This document shows positions 50,685 through 58,050 of a DNA stretch of 64,000 bases, in pieces (the stretch's first letter is position 1; each line of letters begins with the position of its first letter). Both the position numbers and the translations under genes were made by a program. Origin of the DNA: Anaerolineales bacterium. Its GTDB lineage: Bacteria; Chloroflexota; Anaerolineae; Anaerolineales; UBA11858. The DNA is taken from the NCBI GenBank assembly GCA_028278545.1, contig JANQED010000165.1, positions 162,037 through 226,036 of the forward strand, given 5' to 3'. The notes beneath the pieces are model-generated. The model was not told the DNA's origin, did no database searches, and worked only from the letters and a program-made list of their open reading frames with translations.

Positions 50685-51062
50685 CTACACATCCATTTGG
50701 AATGACGCCCAGGCGATTTCGTTTTCCCAGAGTTGGACGCTGATGCAGTTGATGGTGTCGGCCTTGATGCGCATAGCCATTTGTTCGCAGATGATGCGCG
50801 CAAAGTGCTCGATAGAAGGGTTGAGGCCCGCGAAGGCTGGTAAATCGTTGAGCGTTTTATCCCGATATTCAGCTACTAGTTGATCGAGGTGGTTTTCGAT
50901 GTCCACGATGTCTACTAGATAACCGTGTTGATCGAGTTGTTCACCCCGAAGCTGGATTTCCAGGTAGTAGTGATGGGAATGTAGTTCATTTTCAGAACCC
51001 CAATCCCCACCGATCAAATAGTGCTGAGCGACGAAATCTCTTTTGACTGCGACAGTGTACAT
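50685..51062 (-). CDS. 6-pyruvoyl-tetrahydropterin synthase/QueD-like protein with Cys to Glu change
   Basis: A 125-residue T-fold protein. Zinc histidines are in FVAQHYL and in ELHSHHYYLE. The catalytic cysteine four residues before HxH in QueD and PTPS (C-x3-HGH) is replaced by glutamate (E-N-E-L-H-S-H), as reported for PTPS-III paralogues that act on dihydroneopterin. The C-terminal Glu in VQLWENEIAW anchors the pterin in this family. It therefore probably binds a pterin or reduced pyrimidine intermediate but is not a standard queuosine enzyme; queC/E/F genes are absent. Good ribosome site AAGGAAAG before the ATG. Confidence 0.85.
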   Translation of the reverse strand: MYTVAVKRDFVAQHYLIGGDWGSENELHSHHYYLEIQLRGEQLDQHGYLVDIVDIENHLDQLVAEYRDKTLNDLPAFAGLNPSIEHFARIICEQMAMRIKADTINCISVQLWENEIAWASFQMDV

Positions 51063-51077
51063 AGCCTTTCCTTGTGC

Positions 51078-51563
51078 TTAACCATAAGTTGGCGGGGCGC
51101 TGGTGACTACGAACCACACATAATATACAAGCACCCCTAATGCAGTGGCAGCGATATAAAGCCCATAAGCCAGGCGCATATAGGGTTTGTAGTTGTTGAA
51201 ACTTAAGAACCGCGACATGAGTTTGTGCCCGCGCAAGACGACAAACAAACCAAATATCGTTGCCGACAAACCTGTTAGGGCGTGGATTGAAGTTACGATA
51301 TAGAAAATGCCCTCGCGTGGCCCTCCCGAATCTCGCACGACGAAGTCGCGGAAGGGCAGCACCATCAGCCAGAGTACCATGATCAAGTTGATCAGCGCGC
51401 CGCCGGTTTGTACCCACTTATGGGCGTCAAAGCTCTCCTTGCGAGCCAGATAAAAGCCAACGCTGAACAAAACCGCCGTGGTCAGCATAACAAGCAAGGT
51501 GACATCGGCGGCGAAGTTGGCGTTGGTTCCAAGAAATCCAGGGGCATGTAAAATCTCATCCAT
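51078..51563 (-). CDS. DUF420-like membrane protein
   Basis: A 161-residue membrane protein with four to five helices (LLVMLTTAVLFSVGFYLA, GALINLIMVLWLMVL, IHALTGLSATIFGLFVV, LAYGLYIAATALGVLVYYVW). Histidines at HKWVQTG and SIHALTG lie at helix ends, as in DUF420 (YozB-like) proteins, which may bind heme or copper; this is not established. ATG at 51563 has GGGAG seven bases upstream. It is the first gene after an internal promoter and is followed 15 bases later by the PTPS-like gene. Confidence 0.75.
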   Translation of the reverse strand: MDEILHAPGFLGTNANFAADVTLLVMLTTAVLFSVGFYLARKESFDAHKWVQTGGALINLIMVLWLMVLPFRDFVVRDSGGPREGIFYIVTSIHALTGLSATIFGLFVVLRGHKLMSRFLSFNNYKPYMRLAYGLYIAATALGVLVYYVWFVVTSAPPTYG

Positions 51564-51700
51564 CACTTTTCTCCCAAAGTACCAATAAACTCAGATCGAT
51601 CTTATGATAGGTCTTTGCGAACACAGCTTTTTGACTCCCCAATGGGAATCAGGACGGACTCGGCTAAGCGCGGCCATCCCTAGCCAATTTGGAGTAGTTT
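51564..51700 (-). other. structured 5' leader of the DUF420-PTPS-GT-MT unit
   Basis: The transcript from the promoter at 51707-51734 would have a leader of about 135 bases. It can form GATTCCC/GGGAGTC (51650-51633, loop ATTG) and a GGCTA/TAGCC stem (51685-51662). No T run follows, so a terminator is unlikely. I do not recognise a known riboswitch class. Confidence 0.35.
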
Positions 51701-51706
51701 ACACCA

Positions 51707-51734
51707 ATTATATTAGCGTAAGTGAGAATGTCAA
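51707..51734 (-). promoter_or_regulatory. sigma-70 promoter inside the minus-strand operon
   Basis: On the minus strand TTGACA (51734-51729), 16 bases and TATAAT (51712-51707) match the consensus hexamers exactly. It divides the region into an upstream unit (56302 to 51762) and a downstream unit (51563 to 48640). Confidence 0.8.
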
Positions 51735-51761
51735 CGCCAAAAGCCCGCAGAGTGATCTTTC

Positions 51762-52778
51762 CTACTGGTATTGAAAGATAATCTGGATGGCCTCTTCGGG
51801 CTTTTGATCGAGCAGGCGATAGGCCTCTGCGGCGTGCTCGAGGGGAAAACGATGGGTGATGAAGCGGGAGGGTTTGATCTCGCCCAATTTCCCCCAGGCC
51901 AGTTCGAAGCGGCGGGCTTTGCTCCAGCGACTTCGAAGGTCAGCGGCGAGCGTGCTGACCTGGCTGCTGACCAATTTGACTCGATTGCGGTGGAATTCCC
52001 TGCCCAGTTCCAAGGTCGTCTGCTGATCGCCATACCAGGAGCCGATGATGATGCGGCCTTCGAATCCTGCCAGGCGGATTGCATGATTGAGGGTATCAGG
52101 CGCGCTGCTGAGCTCGTAGATCAAATCAGCGCCTTGAGCACTCTCTTCCGGCCAGGCGCGTTGAAGGTCGCTGAGGGCCTCGGGGTGGATCGAGTCTGTC
52201 GCCCCTAAAGAGAGCGAAGCCTCGCGGCGGTTTTCATACTTATCAACGGTGATTAATTCAGCTAAAGGAAACCGGGATAGCAGCGAGGTGGTCAGCAATC
52301 CCACAATGCCTTGACCGAAAACGGCCACCCGCTCGCCAATCATGGGCTTGCCGTCCATGACGAAATTGATAGCCGTCTCCATGTTGGGGAGAAAGATGGC
52401 ATCTTCGGTAGAAAGGGTAGCCGGCACGGCGTGCAGATGCCTGATTTGTGTGTTGAAGAGGCTCTCGTGAGGGTTGAAAGCGAAGACGCGTTTGCCAAAC
52501 CACTGCGCCTCCACATCAGGGCCCAGCTCGATGATCTCGCCGACTGTCGCATATCCGTATTTGAATGGATAGTTGAGCTCGCCCTCCAGGGCCTCGATCG
52601 TAGCATCGGCAGCCTGGCCCTTAGGGGCTTGATCTCGATAGATCAACAACTCCGTGCCGGGGCTGATGGCTGAAGCGATGCTGCGGACCAGAACCTCGCC
52701 AGATCGGAGCGCGGGGAGGTCTTCTTCTTGGATGTTCACCTGGCCTGGGCCTGTGAAATAGAGAGCTTGTCTTTTCAT
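51762..52778 (-). CDS. MDR-family dehydrogenase without catalytic zinc ligands
   Basis: A 338-residue medium-chain dehydrogenase/reductase. GroES-like N-terminal domain (SAISPGTELLIYRD, then YGYATVGEI), Rossmann motif VAVFGQGIVGLLTTSLL near residue 150 and VDKYENRRE (Asp, NAD preference). The catalytic zinc cysteine and GHE motif of ordinary zinc alcohol dehydrogenases are absent, resembling the BchC or threonine-dehydrogenase-like branch. It could oxidise or reduce a side-chain hydroxyl of the pterin or ribityl intermediate. It ends just before the internal promoter and follows the ribD-like gene by 57 bases. Confidence 0.85.
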   Translation of the reverse strand: MKRQALYFTGPGQVNIQEEDLPALRSGEVLVRSIASAISPGTELLIYRDQAPKGQAADATIEALEGELNYPFKYGYATVGEIIELGPDVEAQWFGKRVFAFNPHESLFNTQIRHLHAVPATLSTEDAIFLPNMETAINFVMDGKPMIGERVAVFGQGIVGLLTTSLLSRFPLAELITVDKYENRREASLSLGATDSIHPEALSDLQRAWPEESAQGADLIYELSSAPDTLNHAIRLAGFEGRIIIGSWYGDQQTTLELGREFHRNRVKLVSSQVSTLAADLRSRWSKARRFELAWGKLGEIKPSRFITHRFPLEHAAEAYRLLDQKPEEAIQIIFQYQ

Positions 52779-52835
52779 GGATTCTTTCTGGTTGAGAAGC
52801 GCTAAATCCGCTGTGGATTCCCTTGCGGCAAAGTC

Positions 52836-53549
52836 TCAACTTGGTGAAAAGTGCCCCCAAACCACAATATCATCGCCGACCTTTTTCACGAATGCTGGAG
52901 ATAGTTTGGGAAAACCAGGTTCGGTGTTCGATGCGGTGATGGGGTTTTCAACCGCCTTCAAGCCCCCGACAAAGAGCGGCGCGATGGTCAGAACGACAAG
53001 GTCCACCAGGCCGGAGCTTAGAAAACTGCCGATCACGGAAGCACCCCCTTCAACCATTAAACGCTTTACACCGCTGGCGCGCAAGGTTTGCAGGATTTCA
53101 GGTAGGTGTAAATGTCCTTCCTCTCCTGATGTATCAACTTGAAACACTTTGCAGCCGAGGTCTTCTAATTTTTTCTGTTTGGGTGGGTCAGCAGAGGTGC
53201 CCGAAAAGAGCCAGGGGCGTTTTTGGTTTTTCAGCACCTTCGCATCCCCGGGGATACGTAATCGAGAGTCAAGGATGATGGGTTGGGGATGCTCTCCCGG
53301 CCCCTGTCGTACCGTCAGCTTGGGGTCATCGGACAGCAGGGTGCCGATGCCGACCAGGATTCCATCATGCATGGCGCGCAGCCGATGCGTCATTTTCAGC
53401 GAGGCCGGGCCGCTCAGTCTTAACGGTGTTCCCCGTAGCTGAGCAATGCTGCCATCCAGGCTTTGCGCGTAGGTTAACGTCACCAAGGGGCGATCCTGAT
53501 TTTCGAACCCTCGCGCGACGTCGCGGACGAAATCCTCAACAACCTGCAT
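52836..53549 (-). CDS. RibD C-terminal-type pyrimidine reductase
   Basis: A 237-residue stand-alone reductase of the RibD C-terminal (DHFR-like) fold: LTYAQSLDGSIA, RLSGPAS, ILVGIGTLLSDDPKLTVR, PIILDSRLRIP, LMVEGGASVIGSFL and LTIAPLFVGG. It reduces the ribosyl group of an aminopyrimidine phosphate to ribityl using NADPH. There is no N-terminal deaminase domain and no lumazine or riboflavin synthase gene nearby, so riboflavin is probably not the end product. It overlaps the ribA gene by 14 bases, indicating coupled synthesis. Confidence 0.88.
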   Translation of the reverse strand: MQVVEDFVRDVARGFENQDRPLVTLTYAQSLDGSIAQLRGTPLRLSGPASLKMTHRLRAMHDGILVGIGTLLSDDPKLTVRQGPGEHPQPIILDSRLRIPGDAKVLKNQKRPWLFSGTSADPPKQKKLEDLGCKVFQVDTSGEEGHLHLPEILQTLRASGVKRLMVEGGASVIGSFLSSGLVDLVVLTIAPLFVGGLKAVENPITASNTEPGFPKLSPAFVKKVGDDIVVWGHFSPS

Positions 53550-54186
53550 CTTTAGGCGTTGTCTTCTCGTTTACTTCTTCGGGAATACTGAGTAGATGCT
53601 GCATGCGGTCGACTTTGGTGCGCAGGTATTCAAAGTTTTCGACATTGACGGTTGGCTGTATGCTGACTCGCTGGTTGACGATGATATTGCGTTCGGTCAG
53701 GTCTTCGATCTTGCTGGGATTGTTGGTCAACAATTGGATGGATCGTACCCCCAGATTTTCCAGGATCGCAGCAGCGACAGAGTAATCGCGCAGGTCGGCC
53801 TGATGTCCCAGGGCCAGGTTGGCTTCAACGGTGTCCAGCCCGCTGTCCTGCAGGTTATAAGCGCGCAGCTTCTCCGATAACCCGATGCCACGTCCCTCCT
53901 GGCGTAGATAGATCAGCATCCCCTGACCATAGTTGGCAATTTTACATAGGGAGTATTCCAATTGTTCGCCGCAGTCGCAGCGATTAGAGCCCAGCACGTC
54001 CCCGGTGAAGCATTCGGAGTGGACGCGCACGAGTACATTCTCCTGGCCGGCGATGTCACCGAAGACGAAAGCCAGATGTTCTTTATCGTCAAGGTCATTC
54101 TGGTATAAGCAGAGTTGGAATTCTCCCCAACGAGTGGGGATGCGTGCGCTGACTATCTGCTCAACTGAAGCCACTTTTTCGCTCAT
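53536..54186 (-). CDS. ribA: GTP cyclohydrolase II
   Basis: A 216-residue monofunctional enzyme. Zinc site C-x10-C-x-C (HSECFTGDVLGSNRCDCG), arginine finger region LRQEGRGIGL and DTVEANLALG. RAYNLQDSG keeps the tyrosine equivalent to E. coli RibA Tyr105, so conventional product formation (2,5-diamino-6-ribosylamino-pyrimidinone phosphate, with formate and pyrophosphate) is expected. The C-terminus FEYLRTKVDRMQHLLSI is typical. There is no RibB domain. GGAAGAGAG precedes the ATG. It is the committed step of the operon's inferred pathway. Confidence 0.93.
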   Translation of the reverse strand: MSEKVASVEQIVSARIPTRWGEFQLCLYQNDLDDKEHLAFVFGDIAGQENVLVRVHSECFTGDVLGSNRCDCGEQLEYSLCKIANYGQGMLIYLRQEGRGIGLSEKLRAYNLQDSGLDTVEANLALGHQADLRDYSVAAAILENLGVRSIQLLTNNPSKIEDLTERNIIVNQRVSIQPTVNVENFEYLRTKVDRMQHLLSIPEEVNEKTTPKDAGC

Positions 54187-54242
54187 CTCTCTTCCTCCGC
54201 TGACATTATAACTGATTCACGGTGTAGTGCATTCTCGGATCG

Positions 54243-55268
54243 TCAATAGCGGTTTGTCAGGATGCCACCCCAGAGGAACCCGGCCAGGCCGAAGCAGATA
54301 TCACGGATGCGGATGAGCAACCCGATGCTGGCTCCAATTTCCGTGCCTAATCCCAGGGCCTGCGCAGCCAACACCTGGCTGATCTCGAGGGAACCAAGGC
54401 CTCCAGGAAGCGGGGTCAGGAAGGCCAGCCGGGCGGCGGTGATGAAAACCAGCGTCTCCCCCAGGCCGAGGGGCACGCCCAGGAAGCCAAGGGTCAGCCA
54501 ATATTCGAAAACCAGGGCCAGCCACACCAGGCCAGAGACCAACATCAGGCCGACCATATCCAGGGTTTTCGACTGGCAGAAGTTAGAGACCTGACTCTCA
54601 GATTCGGCGATGGTCTTCGTTGCCCCCCGGACGCCTGGGGTGTCTGACCACGCCTCGGTAAGCGCTTTGCTCAACCCGGTGATGGGTTTTACCCCGAAAT
54701 ACAGCAAGAGCAAATATCCCCAGGGCAGCGCGGCCAGCGTCAGGATGATCGGCAGCAGAGAAAAGTTTTCTTCGGAATCCAGATATCCCCCGGCAAAGAC
54801 AACCAGCATGCCGATGACCAGGAAGGTGAAGTTAGCCATCAGTTCTAACAACTTATCGAGGCTGAGCGAAGCCAGGGAGTCGGCAGTAGGAAGCTGGTGG
54901 TTTTTCCGCAGGTAATAGACTTGCAGCGGCTCTCCGCCGAACTGCGGCCCAGGGGTGAAGTAGCTGATCCCAAAAGCGGCCAGGCGGTAGCGCACAATCG
55001 TCAGGTATGGCAGGTGATATCTCTGGATTCTCAATATCCACCACCATCTCAACCCGAAAAGAGTGATGATGCCCAGGTTGATAAGTACCAGTAAGCTTAT
55101 CTGGAGGCCTCCCAGTCCGGCGAGGATTTCTGTGACGGCATCGAATGGGGTGATGGCGAAGACATAAACCACCAAGGCGATGGACGCCAGCCAGGCCAAC
55201 GGCATCCAGGATCGCTTGACCCCCTTCAGGAAGGTTTCTTTTGACCAGCGCGGTTGGTGATCAACCAT
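54243..55268 (-). CDS. lysylphosphatidylglycerol-synthase-like flippase domain protein (UPF0104)
   Basis: A 341-residue polytopic membrane protein with about eight helices. Motifs include YRLAAFGISYFTPGPQFGGEPLQVYYLRKNH, resembling the PxxxGGEP region of UPF0104/AglD-type proteins, and FLTPLPGGLGSLEISQVLAAQALGL with the later PGGLG motif. The family includes the flippase part of MprF and putative lipid-carrier transporters. In this operon it may flip or export a lipid-linked product. Start ATG 55268 lies inside the preceding CDP-alcohol transferase gene (43-base overlap). Confidence 0.85.
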   Translation of the reverse strand: MVDHQPRWSKETFLKGVKRSWMPLAWLASIALVVYVFAITPFDAVTEILAGLGGLQISLLVLINLGIITLFGLRWWWILRIQRYHLPYLTIVRYRLAAFGISYFTPGPQFGGEPLQVYYLRKNHQLPTADSLASLSLDKLLELMANFTFLVIGMLVVFAGGYLDSEENFSLLPIILTLAALPWGYLLLLYFGVKPITGLSKALTEAWSDTPGVRGATKTIAESESQVSNFCQSKTLDMVGLMLVSGLVWLALVFEYWLTLGFLGVPLGLGETLVFITAARLAFLTPLPGGLGSLEISQVLAAQALGLGTEIGASIGLLIRIRDICFGLAGFLWGGILTNRY

Positions 55269-56302
55269 TCTTCAGGATTCCACAGGGTGTATTTACCGCT
55301 GCCAACAAAAAGGATATAGACCAGGGCGAAGACCAGCAGCCGGTAATCGGGGCTGAAATCCAGCCAATTAAGTTGGATGCCCGCAGCGACCAAAGCCCCA
55401 ACGGCTGCGGCCCTGCTTAGGATGCCCAGGGCGAATAGAATTATGAAGAGTGACGCCAGCCCTAAGAAAATCGGGCGCGCCGCCTCGGGCATCGGGCTCA
55501 CTTCAGGTAGGGCGGTCAGGCCGAACGTTCGGGCATGCTTTCCGTAAATGAGCACGATCAAGCCTCGCATGATCAACGGCGTCCAGTCGAGCAGCAAAAT
55601 CCGCAAAGGTTCGAGATTCCAGCCCTGCCAAAACGCGTATCGATCCCATTCCCCGGTGACTTGCAGGTAATCGACCAGGAACATGGTCAGGAAAGGGAAC
55701 AAGAACAGGGTGGCGGCAAAGGTGCTGATGGGCGGGCCGATGACGGGGAAAAGCATCACGGTGATGAAGCCCATTTGTAAGCCGGCGAACAGGCGGCGGG
55801 TGTGGTTGGGTTTGAGCGGGTGGATGGGCCGCCCTTTGCGCTGGTGGAAATATAAGCCCAGCATGAAGATGTAGCGGGCGAAGCCGAAGGGCAGATACCA
55901 CCAGGGCACAGCCCCAAACTGGAAGGCCAGAACGGTGACGACCAGCACTCCTAAGGCGTCGTGATTCATATCCAGAGTTTCGCCCAGGCGCGTGGCGGTG
56001 TTGGTCGCGCGAGCCAGAAAGCCGTCGAAAAAGTCGGTCACATCGGATAGGATGTAGAGGCCAGCCGGCAGCCAGGCCCATAAACCGGGGAGTTCACCTT
56101 GCAGGAGGAACCCGCTCAACAGGGCGATGATCGTACTCCGGATGAGGGTCAACAGGGTGCCCGGCCCGAACCTGGGGAGCAGGTCTGGCTGGCTTCCATC
56201 CTCCCGGCGGTTGAGAGGCAAGATGCGCCAAAGGCTGACCAGTTGGATCAGCATCACCGCCGAGGCTTGCAGCGTCCATTGTAGAGCGTAGGCCGGCCCC
56301 AT
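55226..56302 (-). CDS. CDP-alcohol phosphatidyltransferase family membrane protein
   Basis: A 358-residue membrane enzyme with about eight helices. The CDP-alcohol motif is complete: DVTDFFDGFLARATNTATRL followed by GETLDMNHD, giving D-G-x2-A-R-x8-G-x3-D-x3-D around residues 90-118. These enzymes join a CDP-linked diglyceride or alcohol to an alcohol, releasing CMP. It is longer than PgsA-type enzymes (about 190 residues) owing to extra C-terminal helices. It is the first gene of the minus-strand operon. The start ATG at 56302 has no clear ribosome site. Confidence 0.87.
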   Translation of the reverse strand: MGPAYALQWTLQASAVMLIQLVSLWRILPLNRREDGSQPDLLPRFGPGTLLTLIRSTIIALLSGFLLQGELPGLWAWLPAGLYILSDVTDFFDGFLARATNTATRLGETLDMNHDALGVLVVTVLAFQFGAVPWWYLPFGFARYIFMLGLYFHQRKGRPIHPLKPNHTRRLFAGLQMGFITVMLFPVIGPPISTFAATLFLFPFLTMFLVDYLQVTGEWDRYAFWQGWNLEPLRILLLDWTPLIMRGLIVLIYGKHARTFGLTALPEVSPMPEAARPIFLGLASLFIILFALGILSRAAAVGALVAAGIQLNWLDFSPDYRLLVFALVYILFVGSGKYTLWNPEEWLITNRAGQKKPS

Positions 56303-56512
56303 GATTGCGTATAGTAACCTGTCGAAGAGGAAAATCGCTGCCAGACTGGCTGCACCGTATATACCTCAACGGAACTGGAGCGATTTTAGGTTTTGGTTGT
56401 TCGGGTTGCGTTCATACATGGTCAATGATGGTTGAGAATATCTTATAATTACCCCAATTGTAGCATCCCACAAGGGGCTTACCCTTGTCATCTGAAGTGA
56501 GGAGCAAATGCT

Positions 56513-57943
56513 ATGAAATCTATCATCTCTGATCAAACCCTATTCAATTCCAGGTCTGACGGCAGCAGCGCCCACGGTTTTCAGATGCCGCGGAGTGTTC
56601 GACTGTTCATTCTGGCGATTCCTTTTCTACTCGCGGCCTGTGCGAGTCCTGTAGAGACACCTGCTGGAGAGCCGCCAAGCGCTCCGGCAACAGTCGGAGT
56701 TGAGAAAACCCAGACCCCAGCCGTTCGGTCCCCGCAACCGGAAACACCAGCCCCAACTGAGACCGCGCCGCCACCTCCCACCGAGACTCCTCCTCAGCCC
56801 CTTGAGTGGCCGGAGGACGTGGGCTGGTCGCACTTTGGCCTGCTGGTTGGCGGGCCAGATCCCATTGATTTCGAGGGCGCCTGGGTCAGGCCACATCCCG
56901 GGCCGTTCATTTGGGGCGAGATCGAGCGGGTACCCGGCGAATACAACTGGCGACGCACTGATCAACTCGTCTCACAGGCGCAGAGTCGCCGGGCGGCGGT
57001 GTTAGTGACGGTGTGGCCCTTCGCTGAATGGGATCAGGAATCCTGTCATGCCGATCAGCCGCACGCCAAAGGTGCCTTCCCCGAGTTCGGCGATCTCTTG
57101 TATATGCCTTGTGACATGGCGGCTTACCTGACCTGGTTGGGCGCGATGGTCGAGCGTTACGATGGGGATGGCCTCGACGATATGCCCGGCCTGGTCTATC
57201 CCCTGCGCCACTGGGAGATCCTCAACGAACCTGCCATGCAGAGCACGGAACTGACCTTTTTCCAGGAGGGCCCGGCGGAATATCTCGAACTGTTGAAGGT
57301 TTCGTATGCGGCAGTCAAAGAAGCTGATCCAAACGCTGTGGTGCTCCCCGGGGGTCAAGCTGGAATGCAGCGTGACTTCAAAGATTTCTGGTCAGCGGTA
57401 ATATCCGATGCCAAAGGGTACTTCGACTTAGGCAACATCCACTCCATTTCCAGCGCAGATGATTTCTTTGCGGCTGAGTACCGTGCCTGGCTGGATGAGT
57501 TGGGGTATGCAGAGATGGATTATTGGATCACAGAGGCCCTCGTGGGCCGTATGGGGCCTTTCGGCGAACCCCCACTTAACGATGACGAACTGGCCCAACT
57601 GACCTTTACGGGCTACGCCACTGCCTTCGGCCACGGCGCGCAGGTGATCTTCAATGTTGGCGGTCATGACCCCACGGGTGGGCCGGGCAAAGCTTCGCAA
57701 GATACTTTTGTGATGCTGGCTCAAAACCTGGGTGATTTCGCCGAAGCGGCGATGCTGGCGGAGAACGCAGTGCGCTTTGATTTCGGCGATGGCCGTTCTG
57801 CGTATGCACTGTGGGACGGCGCTTCCTTGCCTGCTGAAGTTGATGGCCCTGTAGAGGTGATCACGTACGCGGGAGAGCGCTCACAAGTCTCCCCAAATGA
57901 TGTAATCACCTTTTTGCCGGTGCTGGTACTCGTACAGCCATAG
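56513..57943 (+). CDS. lipoprotein with glycosidase-like TIM barrel (clan A)
   Basis: A 476-residue protein. Lipobox LLAAC gives a signal peptide ending near residue 42 with a long leader. A Pro/Thr-rich linker (about 45-100) follows, then a TIM barrel over about 105-440. Likely clan-A catalytic residues are the Glu of WEILNEPAMQ (acid/base) and the Glu of YWITEALVG (nucleophile). This would make it a retaining glycoside hydrolase on the outer face of the membrane; substrate unknown. GAGGAG about ten bases before the ATG supports the start. A -10 TATAAT is at 56444-56449. Divergent from the pterin operon. Confidence 0.82.
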   Translation: MKSIISDQTLFNSRSDGSSAHGFQMPRSVRLFILAIPFLLAACASPVETPAGEPPSAPATVGVEKTQTPAVRSPQPETPAPTETAPPPPTETPPQPLEWPEDVGWSHFGLLVGGPDPIDFEGAWVRPHPGPFIWGEIERVPGEYNWRRTDQLVSQAQSRRAAVLVTVWPFAEWDQESCHADQPHAKGAFPEFGDLLYMPCDMAAYLTWLGAMVERYDGDGLDDMPGLVYPLRHWEILNEPAMQSTELTFFQEGPAEYLELLKVSYAAVKEADPNAVVLPGGQAGMQRDFKDFWSAVISDAKGYFDLGNIHSISSADDFFAAEYRAWLDELGYAEMDYWITEALVGRMGPFGEPPLNDDELAQLTFTGYATAFGHGAQVIFNVGGHDPTGGPGKASQDTFVMLAQNLGDFAEAAMLAENAVRFDFGDGRSAYALWDGASLPAEVDGPVEVITYAGERSQVSPNDVITFLPVLVLVQP

Positions 57944-58050
57944 CAGGTGTCCAGAATCCGTGCCGAAATCACTTGTCAGTTTTGTCGAGGGTCAACGCTG
58001 AAACTCGATCCGTTCTCGAGGGCGTCTTGGTTTTCAGGAAAGCGGGTTCA

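Noticed and set aside
51564..51700. preQ1 or FMN riboswitch in the leader of the PTPS-containing unit
   Set aside because: The leader lacks recognisable sequence signatures of either class; kept only as a structured leader of unknown type.
55226..55268. Frameshift between the CDP-alcohol transferase and flippase-like genes
   Set aside because: Both proteins have complete domains and their own starts and stops; a 43-base overlap is unusual but acceptable in this operon.
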